This document shows, piece by piece, positions 25,701-37,600 of a stretch of DNA of 64,000 nucleotides; within the stretch, counting starts at the first letter, position 1, and each line of letters starts with the position of its first letter. The position numbers and the translations under genes are program-made. The notes below the pieces were generated by a model. The model worked only from the letters and a program-made list of their open reading frames with translations, was not told the DNA's origin and made no database searches. The stretch is from Nilaparvata lugens (Eukaryota; Arthropoda; Insecta; Hemiptera; Delphacidae): contig NC_052511.1 of the NCBI RefSeq assembly GCF_014356525.2, positions 31,832,689 through 31,896,688 on the forward strand. Reading direction: 5' to 3'.

Positions 25701-27061
25701 CAGACATCAACACAAACGTTTCTATAGGAATCTAACGATGAACTAATAAAATAAAAATATACTTTATAAATCGATTTAAAGCTGTGAGTTACAAAAAATA
25801 ACATTCTAAAAAGTTACGGTACTAGAATCAACAAGACCTTGCACTATTCTTCTCTTAAATGGATAGTTACAATAGTTTAATGAAAAAATATCAAGAATCG
25901 ACTACATTACGAATAAATACTAATAAATTATAATATGACAAACATGAAATTAATAACTGAGAAAGAAGTATGTTACTATTTTTCTTGAATGGACGAATGC
26001 GTATCGTTGCAAAAAGGGAATGTATCATGACCGGCGATTCCAATACGAATAACTGGTTTCCATCTCGTAGAAATTAAATACGGAATACGGAAACGGGATA
26101 GAAACCAAATACGCATAGAGAAAATTAAAAGGATCTATAAATATATGCTTACAATTGTTCATAGGTAATATTAGACAAAGAGCACGTATTCGTATTAGTT
26201 ATTAGATATGAGTGAGGTATTTTCAATTTGTAAGGAACCGATGTCAAGTGTTGAACACAGAACACAAAATATGAGCCTGAAATTATAGTAGTATCTACAA
26301 TAATTATTTATACGACAATAGCCAACAATTACAGGTAGTTGATACACACAACATTTAAAACTCGTGCAAAACATTCTAAATATTATACAGTTATAAAATA
26401 TACACTAGTCGTTGATAAAACTAATTCTATAGCTCATTCACATTAATCATCATCAATCATTCAGTCATTTCATTTATACGCCGCCGCATACTATTATCAC
26501 ACTAATGCAATCATTTTGACACATCAACAATCAACATTTTCAAATCAAACAATATCTAAACTAGTATCTAGAGAGAACTTGTCCAACATATTATGTTAAC
26601 AAGTGTCTACACTTAACCAGTAAACATACCTACAATAAAAATATTAAATGATAAATCGAGGTACGAACCCTGTTTCAACGATCGTTAAAATAAACCATCT
26701 TTTCTGTTATCCTGCCAGTGTCAAAATAATTACCAACCACCATTTACAGTCTAATCAAACTTTGTACAAATATTTAGAACTAATATTTTACACATATACT
26801 AACCACAATTTACACAAAAGTATTTTTCAAATCTCCCCTACTAACCAGAATTATCAACTGTTTCAACACATAAAGTTCCAACACTGATTAGCAATAGTAT
26901 CCGACAGAGTAGTAATGTTTTTCAACTCACACAGTTCCGCCAACTAATAATTGATGCAGTATTACTCCAAGCAGTAGAAGTTGAACAAAATGTCTTCTGC
27001 AAATTTTTGGCACAAACTTTTGAACTTTAAATTCATCTGTTTTGAGTGAAGTTCATATTAC

Positions 27062-27133
27062 AACAGGGAATATTCGAGAGAATAGCATCCGCTGATGTCC
27101 AGTGCAGTTTCATGTCTGCCGACAGAAAGCCGT
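27062..27133 (-). other. put: Possible punt 3' UTR exon start
   Basis: A good acceptor (TTATTTTCCAG) ends at 27134, and the following sequence is less AT-rich than its surroundings for about 80 bases. It pairs naturally with the donor-like AG/GTAACA (GT at 28485-28484) just after the punt stop, giving a 1.35-kb intron in the 3' UTR. The far end of the exon cannot be placed; the right coordinate is the supported edge. Confidence 0.3.
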
Positions 27134-27717
27134 CTGGAAAATAACACAAACAATTAATTTTATTGAAATACATATCAATTAAGGCTACAGAAACTCCATG
27201 AAGAGCCTTATTTAAATAGTTAATACGATTTCATCATTCTTAATATGGAAAAACTTCAAAGATCAAAACAAACTATAGAAGAAATAGCAAAAGAGAATTA
27301 GTAAATAAAAAGCAACGAATAACAGGATATTGTTTGACTTTAGAAAAAAACTTTCAAACATTAGAGACCTTAACTTGATTGTCATGTTAGTATCTTTGAA
27401 ATAAGTGAAGATAGTCAAATTAGATTAAGTAAAATAAATAAAGTAGTAACAGCTCAAAAAAACATAGCTTCTGGAACTCTTGGGAACTTATATCAGTGGT
27501 TCATCGTAAACATGTAAAAACTTATGGCTAAAAAATTTCAATATTTTCAAGTGTTAACTCGTTGTTTATTGCCTTTTATATCAACCTATCAAAATCCAAG
27601 ATTATAAGTATGGAATTATGATTTTAATATATCAGTTATTTGGTCTTGTAAAAAGTGAAAAGTGTTATTGTGATTAACAAAGCCCTACTGGAATAAATTT
27701 GAAAAGAGAAGTTTGAG

Positions 27718-27812
27718 CTATAGTGAGGTCCACGTTATCATCACAGTATTTGATCAATATTGGTGTTGCCATCCTTGTCTATAATTCGACAAAGCAGATA
27801 GCGCAACTAGCG
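27718..27812 (+). repeat. MITE family 2, partial copy
   Basis: It begins CTATAGTGAGGTCCACGTTAT and continues to TTGGTGTTGCCATCCTTGTC and GACAAAGCAGATAGCGC. It matches the left end and the inverted right arm of the copy at 35144. Directly followed by a tRNA-derived element in the opposite orientation. Confidence 0.7.
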
Positions 27813-27859
27813 TAACTAGTTAATTAGGGGTTAACTAGCAGGTAGCCCGTGCTTTGAAC

Positions 27860-27978
27860 TGGGAAAAAATTGATGTGAAATTTCTAGCAAAACAAAATAT
27901 GTTGATAGGTATCGAACCCACAACCTTTGCTTCATGAACCACGCGCGCTCGTCACCAACTAAGCTAAGCTACGGAGTA
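27860..27978 (-). repeat. tRNA-like SINE head
   Basis: The minus strand reads CTCCGTAGCTTAGCTTAGTT, with an A box (TAGCTTAGTTGGT), then GGTTCATGAAGC and a B box (GGGTTCGATACC). Spacing between the boxes is tRNA-like, but the 3' strand does not re-form an acceptor stem and runs into AT-rich body sequence. Probably a SINE. Confidence 0.55.
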
Positions 27979-28487
27979 ACTTGGAGAAAGCCCTGTTTGG
28001 TTGCGCTTTTATAGTTACGTAATCTTTGAATAAAAAATTAATACATTTGTTTTAATTATTAAATTAGAATCGATTAATATCAATAGAAATAAACATATGT
28101 TGGTTCTCGGTCATTAGTTCAGACGTGATGATCCGTCATTCGTGTATTTCCTATCACATGTTCAAGTACGATTCTTTCCTTTATTATATTTTAGAATAAC
28201 ATTGAATCTCAGTTAGGAAAATTCATTTAAAAATTATTAGAAATAGTTATTTGTGTAACAAGTGTGCATAGAAAGAAGCATTTACTATGAATAGTTTCTT
28301 GAGTACAGCAAAGAAAGTTTGCGCACATATTGCACATTAAATATTTTCTTGGCAAATAAAATATAATTGATCATTTTTAACAAGAATGAACAGATAATGT
28401 TTCAACAGATATACCGGAATCAGCTATATTCTAAAGATATGTTGTCCTATGTTTGTTGTAATGTGGATGCAGGTGTTTTTGTTACCT

Positions 28488-28643
28488 CTATATGGGCGAT
28501 TCGTTGAGCAGTAGCGGATGCATGTGCGGGAGCAGCAGTCGCGACTGCCAGGCGATGCGCTCCATCACACAGGAGGCGGACAGCCGCGCCTCCGCGTCAT
28601 GGTCCCAGCACTCCTCCATCGTGTCCGCCAGCGCCGTCAGACC
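28488..28643 (-). CDS. put: punt coding exon 10: kinase end and short C-tail
   Basis: This exon codes for residues 494-544 and the TAG stop at 28490-28488. [18 protein letters not shown] is the family's conserved end of the kinase domain. The tail (about 20 residues after ERI, ending NESPI) is short and unlike the vertebrate tail. Two bases after the stop lies a donor-like AG/GTAACA, so the stop may sit at an exon edge with a 3' UTR intron beyond. The exon is very GC-rich. Confidence 0.9.
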   Translation of the reverse strand, partial: GLTALADTMEECWDHDAEARLSASCVMERIAWQSRLLLPHMHPLLLNESPI

Positions 28644-31600
28644 CTATCACACCGTTATTGTTAAATATCTGTTATGCTATGTTCAATTATTGAATAAATG
28701 AATAAATAGATAGATCATTCAACCTCTACATCGCACTCAACTATTTCTCTTAACAATAATTACTCCAATATAAATACTACTAACATTTATTTTCAAAATC
28801 AAATCCACAACATAAACTAACAAATTAAGTTTCAGGAAAAAAATTGGTTTGGAATGAATAAATAACAATCACAATTTACATCAACATGGTTTGAGACAAG
28901 TGAGTCATAACACCTTACTCTATTTTTCTTAACAATCATTAATCTGTTATAAATATTACTAACAATTATTATTTTCAAAATCAACTTCACAACTTGAACT
29001 AACAAATTACAGGAAAAAATTTGTTTTGGAATGAGTAAATAACGAGATCTTCCCCAAAGACATTTCAATAGTAGTCTAACAAAAAAATTTAATAAAAATG
29101 CAAAACAACTATTTTTTTTAAATCCAGTGCAGAACAGATACTAACAAATCATTACTAGAAAATTTCTGTATTGGGCTGGCCACCAACGACAGGACATGGA
29201 CATGGATGATGATGAACGTGTGTGTACACACATGTCGTTATTCATTGTTGTGACATCACAGCAAAAGGCTACGGTACTTCGAACAAAATTTTTGAGGTTA
29301 GGACTTTTGTATCTACGATTTCTGTTATTAATTTTTCTTTTCAACTCTAATTGAGGTTAAATTATTTTTATATAATTATAATTTGTAATTTTCCAGTGGT
29401 TTATTTGTTTTTATTACTTGATAATTTTATTTTAAAAGCCTCTCGCTGATGAGCATAATGCATGCATGTTCTGTAGTTAGTGGCCAGCCTTAGATGAATA
29501 CGACACCTTTAAGACATTACAGTTTACATTAAAAAAAAAACAAAAACAAAAACAAAACAATCATTGCTGTATTTTTCGAAATCTAGTGCACAACGGAAAC
29601 CAACAAATTATTACAATAAAATGTTCGTTTTCTATGAATAAAAGACCGAGATTCGTCCATAAAGACATCTAACTAAGCCATTGTTACCGCAAATTATTTT
29701 TCAAAATATAGTGCAGAAAGTGTAAAACGGAAATCAACTATTTTTTCACAAAAAAAAATCTATTTGAGGGAATTCTATTTGTGCTATTTTAAATTAACAA
29801 ATTTAATTCTATAATACCCACAGAGATATTCAGAAAAACACCTATTACAAGAATGATAACATCAAAGATTCATATTCAAGTCCAGTTCAGCAATCTAATT
29901 AATCAGATAGAAAAATCAGCATTGTATCAATATACAAGAAAAAGAACTAAACGATAGAAATATCATCTAGAAGCAAAAGCATCTAGGTTAGTCTTTGCTT
30001 CAAATAACACTACATTATTTTTATTGCAAATAATTATTAGAACACTTTTTGGTTTTTGTATTTCTTTGAGACACTAGTATGAATTTAGAGTGAATAAATT
30101 TGATTTAATTTGAATTCTATGTAATAAAATTTCCAAGTAGCCCTATTGAAATAAATAAATTTACTTCCAAGCTAGAAGAACTAGGGTGATGGAGCACTTC
30201 CTATAGAGCGAACTGTTCCATCTTTTTCTGATAAGAACACAGTAATTGGTGATTAATTGATAAAAGAATTACTCGTGAGTTATTTAAAAGTACACCTTTA
30301 GAGAAGAGTAAGGAATACTTACCGAATGTCTTTTCCAGGTCTCTTTGATAGCAGGCCGCAGCTTCTTGTGCACTACTGCCTCCTGCATGTCCTCCAGTAT
30401 AGGGTGCTGGCCAACCTCCTCTTCAAAAGGGAGTTGATATTCTGATATCGGCCCCTACACAGCAAACAAATAAAATATTACTAAAAATATACTTGAATTT
30501 TTAAATATGACACATACATTCACTGCAGTGTAAAAAATTGATTTTTTTCTAACGTCGTTGTTGATGATAAAATAGTGAGGCGTTTGAGCTGGTTGGGACA
30601 CGTTGGGAGGTTGAGTGACTCAAGAGTCGTAAAAGAAGATCTTAAGAAACATCCCAGGAGGGAGAAGGCTGAGAGGACATCCGCGAAAGCGTTTGCTTGG
30701 AGGAAGAGGAGGACGATATTGGGAAGTTGGATGTCAGAGGATAGAGACGTAAGGCTGCCGATAGAGATGAATGGAGAGGCGTTTTGAAGGAAGCCAAGGC
30801 TCTGAATGTGCTGTAGCGCCAAGGGCCATGGAGTGAGTTAAAATATTGGATCTTGAATCAAATAAATTGAAATTCATGCTTTAATTAAATATAGAACAAT
30901 AAATTGAAGCGAGGTCACTTAATCACTATCAGTGATTACCAAAGATTTCAATTTGACGACAATGGTTATATCTGTGCACAGTCATCCTAATTCGTTAATG
31001 GCGAACCATTAACGAGAATTCAAACGAGCGATTATACGCTATTGAATCAAATAATTGCCATCAATTTTTAAACGTTCTATTTTATTCTGGTTTCTTTTGT
31101 TTTCACAATTTTTTAAATAAAAAATACTGACAAATACTTACTTCCTGGGCTGTGCACCTGGATGCCAACTCCCAGAGAACGAGACCACAGGCATAGACGT
31201 CGATACGCAGGAAAGCATCTCTCGAGAAATTGATTGCTCCTTCCAGCACTTCAGGAGCCATATATCTCCGAGTTCCAACCTGCATTATAAAAAAATAATC
31301 AAGTAAGTTCAATCATAAAATTCAACTATTCTCTTTGTAAGAAATTATTTTCATTAGTATAGTCTTGAACGTAATTGAAGTTGAATATTGGAACAGCCAC
31401 AGCACTCAATCTTATGAGAATAGTTAACAACTATTCTAGAATATTACAGGGAATACCCTGTACCGACAAATAATTATTTTTCAACTTGGGGACGCCGCTT
31501 TAGAATAAACTAAGATAAACCCCCTTAATGTGAAGTTATGGAAAGATGGGAAATTTAGTCTATAACTCATATTCAATTTCGAGTTAAGAGCATAAAAATA

Positions 31601-34600
31601 AAACCTTTCTGAAACAGTTGGCAAAATTTTATCAAGCTTTTACTAAATGTATAAAGGATTTTAGAGTACCGTAATTTTCAATATAAATAATTACTCGTTA
31701 ACTAGGAGAGAAACTATGACGCATTATGTGAAGAGCTAAATAGAGTTTGTTTGAATGCTGATTCCTAATTGAATCTAAGGCTAGCCACTAACGGTAGAGC
31801 ATGCATGTTTATCATGTTGATCATCAGCGAGAGGGTCTAACATAAAATAAGGGCGCCTTCACACGGGCGATTCTTTCGTTGACCAATAGTTCCCAAAAAG
31901 ATGGAACATGTGCTTTTTAAATGTGAGTCGATAGACTGGCAACCGTGATAGAAAAATTCTGCCAGAAAATAGAACCTGTCCTATTTTTAGAGGAGAGCGA
32001 TAGTAATAGCGCATATGGAGAAATGATTCCAATTGATTAAATACAAGGTCATTATTTCATTGTTGCATTAGAAAAAATGATAAAAGCTTTCTAGGATAAA
32101 CATTATTGCTCCTAAATCATATCAATTTCCAATTAACTAAGTAGCTGTACCGTAAAAATATTATCACTTCTGAAGTCATTATCATTCAAGCATTCATAAT
32201 TCTCAACTTAACTAGAATTGGTGTAGGTAAGTATTTAAAGATGTTATTGTAAGGCTTCTGGGAATTTCGACTTCACATGGAACGAAGGGGTTATTGAACT
32301 TCAGAAGCAAACTCTCGGGTATTTCATAAATAAACTATGAAAATATAGACCGGTGTTTCAAAATGAACGCACATACAAACAATATTGTCTACCAGGTGAA
32401 AATATACAGGTGAACCTGTAGTTCTGCCTTTAGCTTCAGTTGCTTCTGGATACTAGTGCAGAAAATGCACAACAACTTGCACAATACACCACACCATCAT
32501 CCAAAAGTGTAACACAACACAATTTATTTGGTGTTGCTTCTCTTTTGAAAATTGATTAATAAGATTTAATGATGTGAATTTCAGCCTAATTTTTATGTTA
32601 TTTCATCTTCTTCTTATAATTTTGTTTTATATAATTTCATGTTTCATCATTTCTCTTATCTCTCATTGAGTGAATTATTACGATTTTGCCACTCCTTTGT
32701 TGTATTATGCTATTCTATTTGACGCAACAACAAACAACTGAATTCCAGAATTTTTCTACCAATACTGGCAGAAGAGAACAAATAAATCATATTTTATGTA
32801 CGGTAATGGAGAATCAAGAAAATTCTATTTGAATTCTCCATCTTCAAATAAGCGGTTAGTTCTACCTTCCACCCAGCTTACAGCTGTGGAGACTTGTGAA
32901 TCAATAGGCAGTTAAATGTTGGACAAAAGAATCCATTCTCGGAATTGTATTGTATCGAAAAGTTGCTGGGTCCACGAATCGACAGTGTGTAGACCTAAAG
33001 TGATCTCTCCTATTTCACGGTTATTAGCAAATCATTCCGGTTCGTTGCGGACGACTATTTTTCAGCCCGTGTGTCTCCGCCCTAAACAACCAATTACAAT
33101 AAATCAACCACTGGAAAATTACAAATTATAATGATAGAAAAAATATTTAACCTTAAATAGAGCAGCGAAGAGAAAATCAACATTGAAAAATCGGAAATAC
33201 AAAAACCTAACCACAAAAATGTTGCTCGAAGCATTTCGCTGTAATCACAGCTGTGATGACATAACAATGTATGAAGACTGTGTATCATGCATTTTCTACT
33301 GTTAGTGGGCAGCCTAAATATAGAAAGTTACAGTAGCCTACGCGTCCCGTAGCTTTGCATCCGTGACTTTGAAACGGCATATAGGTAAGGTAAGGCATAT
33401 GGTTACGGCGGGGTAATAGTTACGGCTTTGAAAAAACATCAGCTTCAGATCCTAGAGGAAGCTCCCTACAGAGCTTTGTCAGAGCTGTCTTGAAAGAAGC
33501 TCGCTAGACACAAATATTCTTCATGAATGAGAGAGTTGCAACGGGAACGCGCCAACTAAGTTCCCGGTCAGTAAAGCTCCTTTTAAAACCACTTTCGAGG
33601 GGATCTACTGACGGCGTCAACTGAGCTCCTGAGAGAGGAGCTTAACTGACGGGGAGCTTAGTTGTCGTGAGCGTCCGAGGAGCTTGGTTGTCGTCTACGG
33701 TCTCGACAACTAGTCCCCTCCGAACCAGTAGGGAATTTGCTGTCGGGGAGACTAGTTGACGCTAGCGTGCAAGGAGCTTGGTTTTTCTAGTATTTTGCGT
33801 TGTCGTTCAAGAAAGTTTAAAGAATTTGCAGTGTCGAAAAATGTAAATCATTGTTACATTTCAAGTTGTAATTTGTGTGTGTGATCAAAATAGCGAGGAG
33901 CTTAGTTGTCGGGGAGACAGGTTGGCGGCGACCCATTGCAACGTATCACCAAACATGAAAAGAGCATATTGAGCGAATATCAGCTGATAGGATGTGTTGT
34001 GCTAAAAGGACGTAGCTCCAAAAAGTATTTTGTGTGTCTTCTCGGATGCAACACGTTGCTTTTGAGAAGATACAGAAGAGCATCTATTGCTTATGGAAAG
34101 ATACATTTTCAAAAATGTTGGATGTTTTTGTTTGGGTAGTATTATAGACGAGTGGCCCTCCGCCGATAGGCAAAGCTTCAGGACCCGGACTATACTGTTT
34201 AGAAGAAATGATCATGTGAATAACGGAGCAGAGTGTTTCTGAATGCAGTAATATACAGTTTGATTGCATCTAACTGATATAAATGAGGATATACTGTTTA
34301 GAATGTAAGTGGGGCTGGGCGCTGGGGTTACCTGTCCGTGAGTGTCGCCGCAGGGCTTGCCGGGCTGAAAGACGAGTGCCAGGCCAAAGTCGGCGATGCA
34401 GGCGGACAGGTCGGCCTTCAGCAGCACATTCTTCGACTTGAAGTCGCGGTGCGCGATCGCTGGCTTGTAGCCGTCAGCCTTGTTCGCCGGCAGCTCTTCG
34501 TGCAGGTGCATCAGGCCCCTAAACAACAGCAACACAATTCATTAATAATACAACCAAATATAATGTCCAACGTTAATAATGCTAAAGGGGCATCATATTG

Positions 34601-37600
34601 AATGATTTTAGGATTATACTTAGGGAGAAGTTTTGATGAAAGTTGATTTGGGGGTTAGATTATTGCTTCAAATTACAATAGGCTGATATGAAGTTTAGTT
34701 AAAAGTAAAGTTTGGGGTTAGATTTTTGCTTTAAATGACAATATGCTGATATTATTCATAATTGATTATTGGTTAGAATTATGATTAGGGTTAGGACGAA
34801 GTCATTTAAATTAATAATAATTGTTTATCTTGAATCAATAAATGAATTATGGATTAAATTAGCTAAATGTTAGGTTCTTGCCTTAAATAGCAATATGCTA
34901 GAATTGTTAAGAATTTTTTATTATTTTAATTGTTTGTAGTAAACAAAACGCCCACCTGGAGCGTTGAGAAACAAAAGCGCATGCGCATTTCGATGCAACT
35001 TTCTCGCAGGATAAAACCTAACTTAAGCTAACATTGACCTTTCCCTAACTTCTCCCTATTTTGTATTATTTGTTTAAATTCAATTAAAAGTTTAAATTAC
35101 ATTTTTTTATTTGTTGAATAAGTTTTGTTTCAATAGTATTGAGCCTATAGTGAGGTCCACGTTATAATGACAGTGAAGAAAGATAGGAGAACAGCGTTGC
35201 CGATTCTCTGTCTTCTATTGTTAGAGGGAAGCTGATATCAGGAGAATCTGATAAAATTTAACTTTTCATTCCTTGTTAAAATTATTAATATTATATTTTA
35301 TTCGGAATATTATTTTTCAATTATAAAAATAATTTTCTTAATTGAGATTAAATAATTTGTTAATCAATTATATTTCTACATTGTTAAAAAACGATCTGGA
35401 AACGTTGCGAAACAAAAAGATCCATGTCTGGAAAGAAAAGGATAGCACTATCTGCTTTGTCAAATGATAGACAAGGATAACAGCACCAATGCTAATCATT
35501 GGATACTGCCATTATAACCTCTGCACCACCAAACTACACTATTTATAGAAACTATTGTCAAATAAATAACTCTAACCATGATCCTACTATTCTAACACGA
35601 TTCGCATGCGCGGTATTCTTTCTCGAGAGAACGAGTACTTTTGTTTACAATAATTGTTTCATATGTGTTTCAGGTTACCTAGCCATAGTCTCGGCGACAT
35701 GACAGAGTTCGGCCCAGGTTAGGACGTTGGCCTTGAGGAAGTCGCAGAGGGAGCCCTTCTCGTGGTAGGCGGTGATCAGCCAGAACTCGGCCTGCAGGTT
35801 GTCGCCTCGCTTCTCCACTCCCACGTAGCGCAGAATGTTCTCGTGGTCCATGTGCGGCAGCTTGAAGATCTCCTGTTCGGCCAGCCAAGACTGCTTATCC
35901 TACAAAGAAACACCTCATTAGATCACCTATTCGGATAACCTTGATTGCGTATCTTATCAAAAACTTTCTAGTAGTACATTAATCATTAAACCTGCATCAT
36001 TGTAGAAATCAATCTGAAAAATACAATTTCTTGGGAATATAATCAATTTTGCCACTTCAGCAATGGTAATAACCTGTTACTATAACAAGCTGCACACAGG
36101 GACAATAGTAGCGAATAACAAGCTACTACGGGAATTGGAAATGTCCGCAATTTACAAATGGACATGACATTTCCAATTCAGTGTTCCCGCAACAGCTAGT
36201 GAACACTTAGTTGATGTTACTATTCTCCTTGAGTACCGGCTGCATGAAAATTCTAAATTGTTGTAGAATTTTCCATACAGCAATGGTTGCTTATCATATC
36301 AGAAACAGACAACATGACAAAAACACATTAGACAATCTTTCCTCGTTATTAATAGTAATAATACAATAGATTCAACACTGTTTACGAATATGTTGTGGAG
36401 GTGTGTATAATATTGGAAAGACCATAAAATGTTAGGTGTACTGTACACCTAAGTTTACAAGATTGGGAGCAAATGATGATGCATCATAATGTTAAACCGA
36501 TTTAATAATAGTAAGAGGAGAAAATTATTCCATTTTTATAAATGAAATGAATGAACAGGAAAACTAATAAATTATTAAAACTATGAATTAAAAAACTAAT
36601 GAAACGGGTATTCCAAGATTATGCTCTTCAATTTAATGGTTTTTGTTGAATTGGAAATACTTTTTTCTCTGTCTTGATGACTGTAAATTCAACAAGAAAG
36701 TTTTTTAATGTAGATTCAGTAAAAATCTACTTAAAAAATAACTGAGTTACTCAATCATTGCATCCAAGTCTCAAGTAGTGCACAAATTACTCTTATTGAA
36801 AGTACACAGATGGCCATAATTCGAAAATAGCATTTTAAAAGTTACCTGAATTGGAAAAATTTTAACGGCAACCGTATCCGACTTGTACTGGGCCTTCCAC
36901 ACCGAACCAAAACGGCCTCTTGCCTTTATCTCAATCAGCTGAATTGGTCGCAGGCCCAGCAATGGCGAAGGTACTGACAGCTGGTGAGGATCCATAGTCG
37001 GTACCTGCAAAATATTCAATATCGATTATTAGAAACGTTCACTCTTTCATTAAAATGGTAATTAATGATAGAGTATCGATTGTACAACCTCATTGCAAAA
37101 AGCATTAGGACCCATTCTTTAAAAAACATTTGAACGTGAATTCAAAAATATCGATAACAATTATTTCAAGTGAACAATCCATAAAGTGGACGGCAATTAA
37201 GCTTTGATTGTGTTTTGTGCAAAGGCCGAAAATTTATGATGGAATTTTAATTCTTATTGATCAATAAATATTTTTGATTCTCATTGATCAATAAATATTT
37301 TTAGTATTGATTTCAGTTATTATTATTTTTCATTGTTATGTACGACTTTATTTATTATTAGCCAAATGAGGAGAATGAGTGAAACTGAATGAGGAAATGT
37401 AACTAACTATAAGAACAATTTAGGGGACTAGAATGAATTCAATACTGACTCGAGGTTGAAAATATTCAAGAGTGGAAACTCTTAGATTCTATATTCATGA
37501 TATATATTCCATCTAGAGGCTAATGAAAATTATATTGCCGTTGATATCGATCCTGAATTTAAAAACCTGAGGGAATGGAGGCAAACATCAGGGTATAGAA

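Larger units (their letters stand above)
14730..27060. other. 12-kb gene-poor AT-rich stretch
   Basis: No open frame with protein-like composition on either strand. It carries AT-rich simple sequence, many short A and T runs and one SINE (19540-19780). It separates the ends of two convergent genes and may contain a long 3' UTR of punt. I see no RNA gene in it. Confidence 0.7.

Noticed and set aside
28492..28701. 69-codon plus-strand Ser-rich frame
   Set aside because: Antisense shadow of punt exon 10.
33906..34139. 77-codon plus-strand frame after the motif cluster
   Set aside because: It starts with a non-ATG codon within the repeated motif, has no recognisable domain, and is antisense in a punt intron.
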